Shown here: positions 53,954 through 61,895 of the stretch, in pieces | Layout: each line of letters starts with the position of its first letter | How positions within the stretch are numbered: the first letter of the stretch is position 1 | Source of the DNA: Mariluticola halotolerans | Lineage (GTDB): Bacteria; Pseudomonadota; Alphaproteobacteria; Rhizobiales; Devosiaceae | Assembly (NCBI RefSeq): GCF_021611515.1 | Contig: NZ_CP090960.1 | Location: 248,001-312,000 of the forward strand | DNA: 64,000 bases | Direction of reading: 5' to 3' | Notes under the pieces: generated by a model | Told to the model about the DNA's origin: nothing | Database searches by the model: none | The model's input: only the letters and a program-made list of their open reading frames with translations | Made by a program: the position numbers and the translations under genes

Positions 53954-54844
53954 ATGATGTTGAAATTTAAAGCAGCTGTCCTTGGTGGCTTGTTGGCGGT
54001 GATGATGCCTGTCGGTCTGAATGGGACATTGGCAGACGAATTTACCCCGTTTGAAGACGCATCCCGTCTGGTGTCGATTGGCGGGTCGCTAACGGAAATC
54101 GTTTATGCGCTTGGCGCGGAAGACAAGCTGGTGGCCCGAGACAGCACCGCCGTCTACCCGGCCGCCGTGTTCGATTTGCCGGATGTCGGCTATATGCGCG
54201 CGCTTGCGCCTGAGGGGGTTATGTCGGTCAACCCGACTGCGCTGCTGGTGATTGAGGGCAGTGGACCACCTGAAGTTCTTGAGGTTCTCGCCCAGTCCGG
54301 CGTGCCTTATGTGACGGTGCCGGAAGAGCATTCTCATGCGGGGATTCTGAACAAGGTGCGCGCGGTGGGGGCGGTGCTTGACCTGCCGGAAAAGGCGGCG
54401 CAGGTGGTTGCTGAAGTCGATGCGGCCTTGACTGAAGCCGAGGCGTTGACCGGGAGTATTTCCGAGCGGAAGCGCGTGTTGTTTGTTCTGTCGACCACGG
54501 GCGACAGTCTGTTGGTTTCCGGCACGGACACGGCGGCAGATGGAGTTATTGGCATGAGCGGCGCGGTGAATGCTGTTACCGAGTTTAGCGGCTATAAAAC
54601 ACTATCTCCCGAAGCCATTATTGCCGCGAAGCCTGACGTGATCCTGATGATGGACCGGGGCGATCATAATGTTGTCGATGAATTTCTCTGGTCAGACGCC
54701 GCTATCGCAATGACACCGGCGGGTGAGAACAAATCGATCATCCGTATGGACGGGGCCTATCTGTTGGGTTTTGGCCCGCGCACGGCGGCGGCGGTGCGTG
54801 AACTGGTCGGCCTACTTTATCCTGACGCCGGTAAAGCGGAGTAG
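53954..54844 (+). CDS. hmuT: Periplasmic hemin-binding protein HmuT
   Basis: 296 residues. A signal peptide (LLAVMMPVGLNGTLA) is followed by a class III solute-binding fold (RLVSIGGSLTEIVYALGAEDKLVARDSTAVYP, DVGYMRALAPEGVMSVNPTALLV). It delivers haem to HmuUV. Start ATG with AGGAACGC upstream. Confidence 0.94.
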   Translation: MMLKFKAAVLGGLLAVMMPVGLNGTLADEFTPFEDASRLVSIGGSLTEIVYALGAEDKLVARDSTAVYPAAVFDLPDVGYMRALAPEGVMSVNPTALLVIEGSGPPEVLEVLAQSGVPYVTVPEEHSHAGILNKVRAVGAVLDLPEKAAQVVAEVDAALTEAEALTGSISERKRVLFVLSTTGDSLLVSGTDTAADGVIGMSGAVNAVTEFSGYKTLSPEAIIAAKPDVILMMDRGDHNVVDEFLWSDAAIAMTPAGENKSIIRMDGAYLLGFGPRTAAAVRELVGLLYPDAGKAE

Positions 54845-54851
54845 GGTGCTA

Positions 54852-55943
54852 ATGACATATTTGAATGCGGTCGGGGTGAAACAACCGCGCCCGGCGGGGG
54901 ACCGGCAGGGCCTCGCCTGGCTGACCCTTGCGGGCCTGACTGTTCTCTTGCTTGGTGCCGCATTTGTCAGTCTGGCAACGGGGGCTTCGGGGACCTCATT
55001 TTTCAATCTTGTTGCAGCCGCTATTGGCGACCCTTCTGCAAATGTTGAGCAATTGCAGCGTGATCAGGTCGTTGTAATGGCCATTCGATTGCCGCGTCTT
55101 GTTCTCGGTGTTCTTGTTGGGGCTGCGCTGGCTGTGTCCGGAGCGGTGATGCAGGGACTGTTCCGCAATCCGCTTGCGGATCCGGGCCTTGTTGGCATTT
55201 CTTCAGGCGCTGCACTTGGGGCTGTCAGTATCATCGTTCTGGGAACGACCGTGCTGGCCCCTATCACTGCCATATTCGGGATTTATGCCCTGCAGGTCGC
55301 TGCTTTTGGCGGTGGGCTGGTGACCACGATTATTCTTTATCAGGTGGCGACGCGCCATGGGCAAACAGCTGTGGCCACCATGCTGCTGGCCGGTATTGCG
55401 CTGGCAGCGCTGGCAATGGCGGTGACCGGGGTGCTGATTTTCGTCGCGGATGATCAACAATTGCGTGACCTGACCTTCTGGAATCTCGGCTCATTGTCGG
55501 GCGCGAACTGGACCAAAGTTACCGCCTCCGGCACGATTATCATTCTCGCGCTGGCGGCGACGCCATTCCTGGCGCGTGGGCTTAACGGCATGACACTGGG
55601 TGAGGCGACGGCGGCGCATATGGGCGTGCCGTTACAGGCGTTCAAGCGGGTAGCTATTGTGACAGTGGCAGCCGCCACTGGAGCTGCTGTTGCGGTGAGC
55701 GGCGGTATTGGCTTTGTGGGGATTGTGGTGCCGCACTTGCTGCGTCTGGTGATTGGGCCGGACCATCGGTTTTTGCTGCCCGCATCGGCCATGCTCGGGG
55801 CGGCGTTTCTGCTTTTGGCGGATGCGGTAAGCCGGGTTGTGGTGGCGCCGGCTGAACTGCCTATCGGAATCGTCACCGCGTTCGTCGGCGGTCCCTTCTT
55901 CTTGTGGATTTTGCTGCGCAAACGCGGCAGTCTTGGGTGGTGA
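54852..55943 (+). CDS. hmuU: Hemin ABC transporter permease HmuU
   Basis: 363 residues from ATG 54852, which has GGAGTAGGG upstream. About ten membrane segments of the FecCD family (RLPRLVLGVLVGAALAVSGAVMQGLFRNPLADPGLVGISSGAALGA, and GGIGFVGIVVPHLLRLVIGPDHR). The longer open frame to 54723 overlaps hmuT out of frame. It forms the inner-membrane haem channel. Confidence 0.95.
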   Translation: MTYLNAVGVKQPRPAGDRQGLAWLTLAGLTVLLLGAAFVSLATGASGTSFFNLVAAAIGDPSANVEQLQRDQVVVMAIRLPRLVLGVLVGAALAVSGAVMQGLFRNPLADPGLVGISSGAALGAVSIIVLGTTVLAPITAIFGIYALQVAAFGGGLVTTIILYQVATRHGQTAVATMLLAGIALAALAMAVTGVLIFVADDQQLRDLTFWNLGSLSGANWTKVTASGTIIILALAATPFLARGLNGMTLGEATAAHMGVPLQAFKRVAIVTVAAATGAAVAVSGGIGFVGIVVPHLLRLVIGPDHRFLLPASAMLGAAFLLLADAVSRVVVAPAELPIGIVTAFVGGPFFLWILLRKRGSLGW

Positions 55944-55946
55944 CGG

Positions 55947-56750
55947 ATGCTTGAAACCAGAGATCTATCTGTTTCGATCGGGCAACGCTCAATTCTGGAA
56001 AAGATTGATTTTGTTGCCAATGCAGGTGAGCTGACGGTGATTGTGGGGCCCAATGGGTCCGGCAAAACCACATTGCTGAAGGCGCTTTGCGGCGACCATG
56101 CTTATCGCGGGCATGCCACACTGCACGGCCGTGAAATCAGTGCCATGCCATCGCGCGTAGGCGCGACGTTGCGCGCGGTGCTGCCCCAATCCACGCAATT
56201 ATCGTTTCCTTTTACGGTACGGGAAGTTGTTTCGCTGGGGCTGACCGGTGGGCGCCCCGGGGTCAGCCTGAAAGAGATGCGATTATTGCCGGAACGGGCA
56301 TTGTCATCTGTTGGGCTGGGCGGCTTTGGCGGGCGGTTTTACGGCGAGTTGTCAGGGGGTGAGCAGCAGCGTGTGCAACTCGCGCGCGTTCTCTGCCAGA
56401 TTTGGGAGCCGGTGCTGGATGGGGTGCCACGCTATCTGATGCTTGATGAACCTGTGTCCAGCCTTGATATCAATCATCAGCTGCAGATTTTGCGCCTCGC
56501 GCGTGACTTTGCGGATGCGGGTGGCGGGGTGATCGCCATTTTGCATGACCTCAACCTTGCCGCGATGTTTGCTGACACGATTACCGTTCTGAAGAACGGC
56601 AAATGTTGCAGGACCGGCACGCCGGCAGAGGTGCTTGAGGACCAAACCATCGCCTATTCGTTCGATTGTGCCTTGCGCGTGGGTGTTGTGCCGCCCGTGG
56701 AGATGCCTTTCGTTCTGCCACAATCACATCTTTTGGGAGAGACGGGATGA
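55947..56750 (+). CDS. hmuV: Hemin ABC transporter ATPase HmuV
   Basis: 267 residues. Walker A GPNGSGKTTLLKAL, Q-loop VLPQSTQLSFPFTV, signature LSGGEQQRVQLARVL, Walker B YLMLDEPVSSLD and switch LHDLNLA. It energises HmuU. The stop overlaps the next ATG by four bases. Confidence 0.96.
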   Translation: MLETRDLSVSIGQRSILEKIDFVANAGELTVIVGPNGSGKTTLLKALCGDHAYRGHATLHGREISAMPSRVGATLRAVLPQSTQLSFPFTVREVVSLGLTGGRPGVSLKEMRLLPERALSSVGLGGFGGRFYGELSGGEQQRVQLARVLCQIWEPVLDGVPRYLMLDEPVSSLDINHQLQILRLARDFADAGGGVIAILHDLNLAAMFADTITVLKNGKCCRTGTPAEVLEDQTIAYSFDCALRVGVVPPVEMPFVLPQSHLLGETG

Positions 56751-57169
56751 TCCGTATTTTAGTGGCCTTGGTCACGTTTTCGCTTGCCGGTGTTGCAAAC
56801 GCTCAAGACGCTGCGCCGGTGGCAAATCTCTCGCTTCAGCTCAATGCCTTGCAGCAGGCCGAGAATAGTTGCCGCGTGAGTTTCGTGGCATTTAACGGGC
56901 TTGAAGCGACACTTGAACGGGCGGCTTTCGAGATCGCGTTATTTGATCGCTCGGGGGCTATTGATCAGTTGGTGACGCTCGATTTCAAGCAATTGCCGGG
57001 CGGCAAGACCAAGGTATTGCAATTCGAATTGCCGTCACTGAACTGCGCCGATGTCGGGCGGGTGTTGATCAACGATGTGTCGGCATGTGAAGGCGAGGGG
57101 ATTGCACCGAAAGCCTGCCTGGAACAGCTGGAAACCACCACCACACTTGACGTTGCGTTCGGGATTTAG
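56747..57169 (+). CDS. Small periplasmic protein of the haem locus, unknown
   Basis: 140 residues. A signal peptide (ILVALVTFSLAGVANA) is followed by a soluble domain with four cysteines (SCRVSFVAFNG, LNCADVGRVLINDVSACEG, PKACLEQ) that could form two disulfides. Translational coupling (ATGA overlap with hmuV, shared base with exbB) makes it an integral member of the operon. I cannot name its function; a chaperone or regulator of the TonB/ExbBD complex is possible. Confidence 0.75.
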   Translation: MIRILVALVTFSLAGVANAQDAAPVANLSLQLNALQQAENSCRVSFVAFNGLEATLERAAFEIALFDRSGAIDQLVTLDFKQLPGGKTKVLQFELPSLNCADVGRVLINDVSACEGEGIAPKACLEQLETTTTLDVAFGI

Positions 57170-57885
57170 TGAAGCAGATGGAACCTTTGGCGCAAGCGGC
57201 TGATGCCGCGCATTATGACTTGTCTGTTCTGACGTTGTTTCTGCAGGCCGATTGGGTGGTCAAGGCAGTGATGATTGGTCTCGCCTTTGCCTCGGTCTGG
57301 TGCTGGGCAGTAATTTTCAACCGTGCGGCCGTTTTTGCGCAGACACAAAGGGCAATCAGGCGCTTTGAAAAGTCGTTTGCCTCGAACCCCTCGTTTGGTG
57401 TGTTGGAGGAACAGTTTGCGACACATAGACATGGGCTGGCACCGATATTTGCCGCCGGCATTGCCGAGTGGCGGCAAAGCATGAACGAGAAGGCCTGGGC
57501 GACGGATGGTATTCGCAGCCGGGTTTCCCTGGTGGTCGAACTGGCGCTGACGGAAGAGAGCGCAGCGTTGCAGCGTCGCCTGTCTGTATTGGCGACCGTG
57601 GGGAGCGCGGCGCCCTTTATCGGCCTTTTCGGCACGGTGTGGGGCATCATGAATGCCTTTACCGCCATTGCAGCGTCCGAGGATACAAGTCTGGCGGTGG
57701 TTGCGCCGGGCATTGCCGAAGCTCTGTTTGCAACAGCGCTCGGACTGCTGGCCGCCATCCCTGCGGTGATCGCCTATAACAAGCTTTCCAGCGATGCGGC
57801 ACGTTTGACCGCGCAAATGGAGAGTTTCGCCGACCGGTATATGGCGCTCGTCTCGCGCAAGCTGGATGCCGGTGAGGTGGTTTGA
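57169..57885 (+). CDS. exbB: ExbB/TolQ-type proton channel protein
   Basis: 238 residues with three membrane segments and the MotA/TolQ/ExbB core (LSVLATVGSAAPFIGLFGTVWGIMNAFTAIAASEDTSLAVVAPGIAEALFATALGLLAAIPAVIAYN). Start GTG 57169 overlaps the previous stop by one base. It energises TonB for the haem receptor. Confidence 0.92.
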   Translation: MKQMEPLAQAADAAHYDLSVLTLFLQADWVVKAVMIGLAFASVWCWAVIFNRAAVFAQTQRAIRRFEKSFASNPSFGVLEEQFATHRHGLAPIFAAGIAEWRQSMNEKAWATDGIRSRVSLVVELALTEESAALQRRLSVLATVGSAAPFIGLFGTVWGIMNAFTAIAASEDTSLAVVAPGIAEALFATALGLLAAIPAVIAYNKLSSDAARLTAQMESFADRYMALVSRKLDAGEVV

Positions 57886-58337
57886 TGGGGATGAATGTGG
57901 GCACGGCGCAAGGTGGCGCCAGACGGCGTGGCAGGCGAGGACGCGGCACGTCGGTGATGAGTGAAATCAACGTTACGCCGCTCGTTGATGTTATGCTGGT
58001 GTTGCTGATTGTCTTTATGGTCGCCGCGCCGCTACTCACGGTTGGGATTCCGATTGATTTGCCGGAAACGCAGGCCCAGGCAATGCAGCCGCAAAAAGAC
58101 CCGGTGATGATTTCCGTTTCTGTGGATGGCGATATTTTTCTCGGCAAGGAGCCGGTGACAGCCGAAATGCTTTTGGCTTCCGTCGCTCAATTGGCTGCCC
58201 CTGAGAGTGATGCGCGGATTTATGTGCGGGGCGATACGGCGGCGCAATACGGTGTGGTTATGAAGGTTATGGGGGCGCTTTCGGGAGCCGGGTATGCCCA
58301 TATTGGATTGATTACGGCCCAGGATACGGAGCGCTGA
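57885..58337 (+). CDS. exbD: ExbD/TolR-type protein
   Basis: 150 residues. The single membrane segment carries the proton-binding aspartate (INVTPLVDVMLVLLIVFMVAAPLL). The periplasmic domain follows. It is the partner of ExbB, with a TGATG overlap. Confidence 0.93.
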   Translation: MGMNVGTAQGGARRRGRRGRGTSVMSEINVTPLVDVMLVLLIVFMVAAPLLTVGIPIDLPETQAQAMQPQKDPVMISVSVDGDIFLGKEPVTAEMLLASVAQLAAPESDARIYVRGDTAAQYGVVMKVMGALSGAGYAHIGLITAQDTER

Positions 58338-58341
58338 ACCT

Positions 58342-59304
58342 ATGCGGTTGGCAATTCCCGGTTCGCTGCTGGTACATGGCGGGGTTGCAGCTCTTGCCAT
58401 GGGGTTTGTAACGCTGACACCACCAGCCCCGCCGCCAATGGCGGAGGTGGTGAGTGTTGATATTATCGCGACACATTCCTTTTCAACCAATTCAACGGAG
58501 GTTCTGGCGAGCGACGCGACTTTTACGGCGCGTTCGGCAGGTGGTGTCCCTGTCGCCATGACAAGCCTGGAGCCGGTGACGCCGGACACCATTCGGCCCG
58601 TTGTGCAAGAGCCGGTTGAAATGCGCTCTGTCGCTGAGGCGATGCCGGTTCGTGAAACGGTAGAAACCCGTCCGGCGAAAATTTTAGAGCCTGAACCCGG
58701 CTTGCCGGTGTTGGCAACGGCTGTAAACCCTGTTCGTCCGGCAAGTGTGGCTGTGGCGCCGGCTGTGCCAATGCAAGTTGCCTCTCTGGAGCCGATGGTT
58801 GACGTGGCGGCGGTCGAGGGGGAAGCGAGTGATGTGCCCGTGCCCATGCCCCGGATTGCCGAGCGGCCAGAACGGGTTGAACCTGTCCGTAAGACCCAGC
58901 CGAAGAAAACGGTCGCGAAGACGAAACCGCCGGCAAAACAAAAGACCGAGCCGCGGGCCGCCAATCAGGGCGGGAATGGGGGCAATAATAGTGCTAACTC
59001 AAGGGCGAGTGCTGCCCGCTCGTCGGCAGCGGTTGGGAATTATCCGGGAAAGATCGTGTCCAAACTTCGCCGCGCCCTGCGTTATCCGAAGGGCGGCAGG
59101 ATTTCAGGCGAGGCGCATGTGCAGTTTGTCGTGGCGGCCAATGGGCGCGCTTCGTCAATACGGGTGGTGCGCTCGTCCGGCGATACGCGGCTGGATGCGG
59201 CAGCACTGGAAACGGTGCAAAGGGCTGCGCCGTTTCCAGCCATTCCGGCCGAGGCCGGGCGTTCCAACTGGACCTTTACGGTGCCACTGGCGTTTCGGCG
59301 TTGA
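58342..59304 (+). CDS. tonB: TonB family energy transducer
   Basis: 320 residues. One N-terminal membrane segment is followed by a proline-, glutamate- and valine-rich spacer, basic PKKTVAKTKPPAKQKT and an asparagine/glycine linker, then a TonB C-terminal domain (NYPGKIVSKLRRALRYPKGGRISGEAHVQFVVAANGRASSIRVVRSSGDTRLDAAALETVQRAAPFPAIP). It links inner-membrane ExbBD to the receptor at 49938-52109. It is the last gene of the operon. Confidence 0.92.
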   Translation: MRLAIPGSLLVHGGVAALAMGFVTLTPPAPPPMAEVVSVDIIATHSFSTNSTEVLASDATFTARSAGGVPVAMTSLEPVTPDTIRPVVQEPVEMRSVAEAMPVRETVETRPAKILEPEPGLPVLATAVNPVRPASVAVAPAVPMQVASLEPMVDVAAVEGEASDVPVPMPRIAERPERVEPVRKTQPKKTVAKTKPPAKQKTEPRAANQGGNGGNNSANSRASAARSSAAVGNYPGKIVSKLRRALRYPKGGRISGEAHVQFVVAANGRASSIRVVRSSGDTRLDAAALETVQRAAPFPAIPAEAGRSNWTFTVPLAFRR

Positions 59305-59447
59305 GATGTCAGCGTGGGATGCGCCTGAGATTATGAACTCCCTCACAAAATGCGTGAATCTTGCCGGTTGAAATGTGATCTGGCGTGGCTCCTGGCCTTG
59401 CGGAGGTGCTAAGTATAGGGCGTCTATGGGATATGGGGCCGTTGCTT

Positions 59448-60080
59448 ATGAAAACCGTACTTGCTTTCGGGGATAGTCTGACCTGGGGTACTAATGCCGC
59501 GCGCGAATGCCGGCATGATTTTAAAGACCGATGGCCAAATGTTCTTCAGGCGACGCTCGGGGATGGTTATCATGTGATCCCGGAAGGGCTGGGGGGACGG
59601 ACGACTTCATTCGACGATTTCGCCGCTCCGGCGGATCGGAACGGCGCACGTGTGTTGCCGACCCTGCTGGGTAGTCATAATCCACTGGATTTGGTGATTA
59701 TTATGCTCGGTGCCAATGATTTGAAGCCGCATATCTGCGGCAGTGCGATCGGTGCCGCTGCCGGTATGGCGCGTCTTGCCGAGATTGTGCGAACCTATCC
59801 GTATAATTGGGGCGCGGCAGCGCCGCAGGTCTTGCTGGTTTCTCCGCCATTGTTCACCCGTAAATCGGACGGCTCAGGACCTCAATCCGGTCGCAGCATT
59901 GCGGAATCCACTGAGCTGGCGAAACTATATGCCGAGGTGGCTGCTGTTGCTGAATGCGGGTTTTTTGATGCATCGGACGTCGCCGTGGCATCGTCCGTGG
60001 ATGGGGTGCATCTGGATGCGGAAAATACGCGCGCCATTGGAGAGGCGCTTGCACCGATTGTCAGGAAGATGTTGAGCTAG
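59448..60080 (+). CDS. SGNH/GDSL hydrolase, arylesterase-type
   Basis: 210 residues starting at ATG 59448. Block I FGDSLTWG (catalytic serine), block III IIMLGANDLK and block V SVDGVHLDAEN (catalytic Asp-x-x-His) are present, with no signal peptide. The pattern ...VIPEGLGGRTTSFDDFAAPADRNGARVLPTLL is close to the MsAcT-type acyltransferase/arylesterase group. The substrate is unknown. It is independent of the neighbouring operons, converging on the GntR gene. Confidence 0.87.
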   Translation: MKTVLAFGDSLTWGTNAARECRHDFKDRWPNVLQATLGDGYHVIPEGLGGRTTSFDDFAAPADRNGARVLPTLLGSHNPLDLVIIMLGANDLKPHICGSAIGAAAGMARLAEIVRTYPYNWGAAAPQVLLVSPPLFTRKSDGSGPQSGRSIAESTELAKLYAEVAAVAECGFFDASDVAVASSVDGVHLDAENTRAIGEALAPIVRKMLS

Positions 60081-60092
60081 CGAGCCGAGTTT

Positions 60093-60815
60093 TTACTGCC
60101 CGAGAAACACACGGGCGCGGGCGCCTTCGATGTGTTTGCGCATGGTGCGGCGGGCGAGTTCGCCATCGCCTGACTTGATGGTTTCAAGAATATGCGCATG
60201 CTCGCTGATCGCATTCTTGATGCGTTGCTCGTCGGTCCAGCGCGACAATGTGCTGGCGATTTTAATGCCAACGCCGATCGCCTGTGTCGAGGACTGCACC
60301 GTCGCGATATAATAGGAATTCTCGGTGGCACGGGCGACGGCCAGGTGAAAGGCAATATCCTCGTCGGCGCCTAGACTGCCACCCTTGGACATGCCGGATA
60401 TCATGTCACGGTGGGCACGCTCAATATCGGCAATGCGGGCGGGAGAATTTCTGATTGTGGCGAGATAAGCCGCCTCGCCCTCGATACCTACGCGAAACTC
60501 GTAGCATTGCTGCAAGTCGGCAATGCTGCCTGGATCTGCGAATTCAAGCACGGATTTGCTGGGCATGCTGATTACGCGGGTACCGACGCCCTGGCGGGAT
60601 TCGATAATCCCATCGATGCGGAGGCGCAACAATGCCTCGCGCACGACGGGACGGGAAACGCCAAAGGAGGCTGCAAGTTCGACTTCCGTCGGCAATCGTG
60701 TGCCGATTGGCCATTCGCCGACGGTAATCGTTTCATAGATGCGTTCATAAATCCGGTTGCTCAATGAACCGCTTGATGCGCTTTGATCTAAATTTTCCTG
60801 CAGCCCGTTATTCAT
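60093..60815 (-). CDS. FadR-subfamily GntR transcriptional regulator
   Basis: 240 residues. Winged helix GTRLPTEVELAASFGVSRPVVREALLRLRIDGIIESRQGVGTRV, followed by an all-helical FCD domain whose metal/effector residues are visible (YEFRVGIEGEAAYLA, DIAFHLAVARATENSYY, EHAHILETIKSGD). It is the likely repressor of the sugar-acid genes at 60.8-64 kb. An operator candidate lies in the promoter at 61845-61873. Confidence 0.9.
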   Translation of the reverse strand: MNNGLQENLDQSASSGSLSNRIYERIYETITVGEWPIGTRLPTEVELAASFGVSRPVVREALLRLRIDGIIESRQGVGTRVISMPSKSVLEFADPGSIADLQQCYEFRVGIEGEAAYLATIRNSPARIADIERAHRDMISGMSKGGSLGADEDIAFHLAVARATENSYYIATVQSSTQAIGVGIKIASTLSRWTDEQRIKNAISEHAHILETIKSGDGELARRTMRKHIEGARARVFLGQ

Positions 60816-60840
60816 GGCGTCCTTTCGTGAACCACTTCGG

Positions 60841-61758
60841 CTAAGTGAAGCGGCTTTCCAATGTCACCAATCCATCGACGACAGATTGTACAGCGGCAAT
60901 GTTCTTTTGTGAAACATTTGCCAGCATTGGCAGCATTGGACCCATATTAGCAATACCTGACAATCCAATGGCGTCATGAATCACTGAAATGCCATTGTAT
61001 TGCGCACGGACCTTTTCGAAATCAATAAATGGCGGGAGAAGTTCGTCAGCTGTGGCCTGGTCTCCCGATTTGAATGCCTTGTGTAAGGCACTGGCGGCGC
61101 GGGGGGCGATGCAGACGCCGCCCGATGTGTATGTGCCGACCTTGTATTGGGGGAAGTGGACATGGATTGGGGTCTCGCCCATTCCGCTGCCCACAAGATC
61201 GGCACCGATACCTGCGATAATCTCCTTGAGATAGTTGTCATCTGCCGGGTTTTCCCGCTCGACAGCGTATTTGACAAAGCTCACGGCGCCGTCGTTAACC
61301 AGCGAAGAAATCGTCTCTGCAGTCAGATAGCCATCTTTTTTGACGTAAAGAATCACCGGGTTGCCCAGGCGTTCCGCAACACGCCGCACGGCAATGGCGA
61401 CCCCTTCCGGTTGGGCAGGAAAAGCCATTGGCAACAGCATGGCGGAGTTGAAGCCCGAGGCTTTGAGAATATCGACTTCATCCATCATTTTTCCGAAATC
61501 AGGGCCGATGGAGGGAATTACACAGGATGTCGCTGCAACGGTTTCACGCAAGAAATCCAGTAGGCTGGCGAGTTGTTTGCCGGTGAAGTGATAGAGGTTG
61601 GCGTTCCCGCCATACAGAAGGTGGCTGACACCGCCATCTTCTATATGTCTGACCAATTTTCTGTTTTGGTCAAAATCCAGCTCTCCGTCAGCTTTCCATG
61701 CCACTGGTGGCACTGAAACGACGTTTTCCCTTAGGCCTTCTGGGGTTATGGCGCGCAT
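60841..61758 (-). CDS. DapA-superfamily (class I) aldolase/dehydratase
   Basis: 305 residues from ATG 61758, with GAGGAG upstream. The Schiff-base lysine is K163 (VSFVKYAVE) and the catalytic tyrosine Y138 (VILYVKKDGYL). Family members cleave or dehydrate 2-keto-3-deoxy sugar acids. Lying divergent from a sugar-acid dehydratase, it is a good candidate for the next step: 2-keto-3-deoxy-pentonate/hexonate aldolase or dehydratase. The product cannot be fixed from sequence. Confidence 0.85.
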   Translation of the reverse strand: MRAITPEGLRENVVSVPPVAWKADGELDFDQNRKLVRHIEDGGVSHLLYGGNANLYHFTGKQLASLLDFLRETVAATSCVIPSIGPDFGKMMDEVDILKASGFNSAMLLPMAFPAQPEGVAIAVRRVAERLGNPVILYVKKDGYLTAETISSLVNDGAVSFVKYAVERENPADDNYLKEIIAGIGADLVGSGMGETPIHVHFPQYKVGTYTSGGVCIAPRAASALHKAFKSGDQATADELLPPFIDFEKVRAQYNGISVIHDAIGLSGIANMGPMLPMLANVSQKNIAAVQSVVDGLVTLESRFT

Positions 61759-61844
61759 TATCTCTGACTCCTCAGTCTGCAGAATTGCCGGATTTATGCC
61801 GATCACTGCTTATTAAGTCAAACAAATTAGCAAAAAATCGTCGA

Positions 61845-61873
61845 TTGACATACCAATTTGCAGTTTGTATATC
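61845..61873 (+). promoter_or_regulatory. Promoter with overlapping operator of the sugar-acid dehydratase gene
   Basis: TTGACA (61845-61850), 17 bases, TATATC (61868-61873). Within it ATACCAA (61850-61856) and TTTGTAT (61864-61870) form an inverted repeat centred at 61860. A repressor binding there would block RNA polymerase, consistent with control by the adjacent GntR/FadR protein. The ATG lies at 61896. Confidence 0.55.
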
Positions 61874-61895
61874 CAAATCACGATTGGGAGGCATA

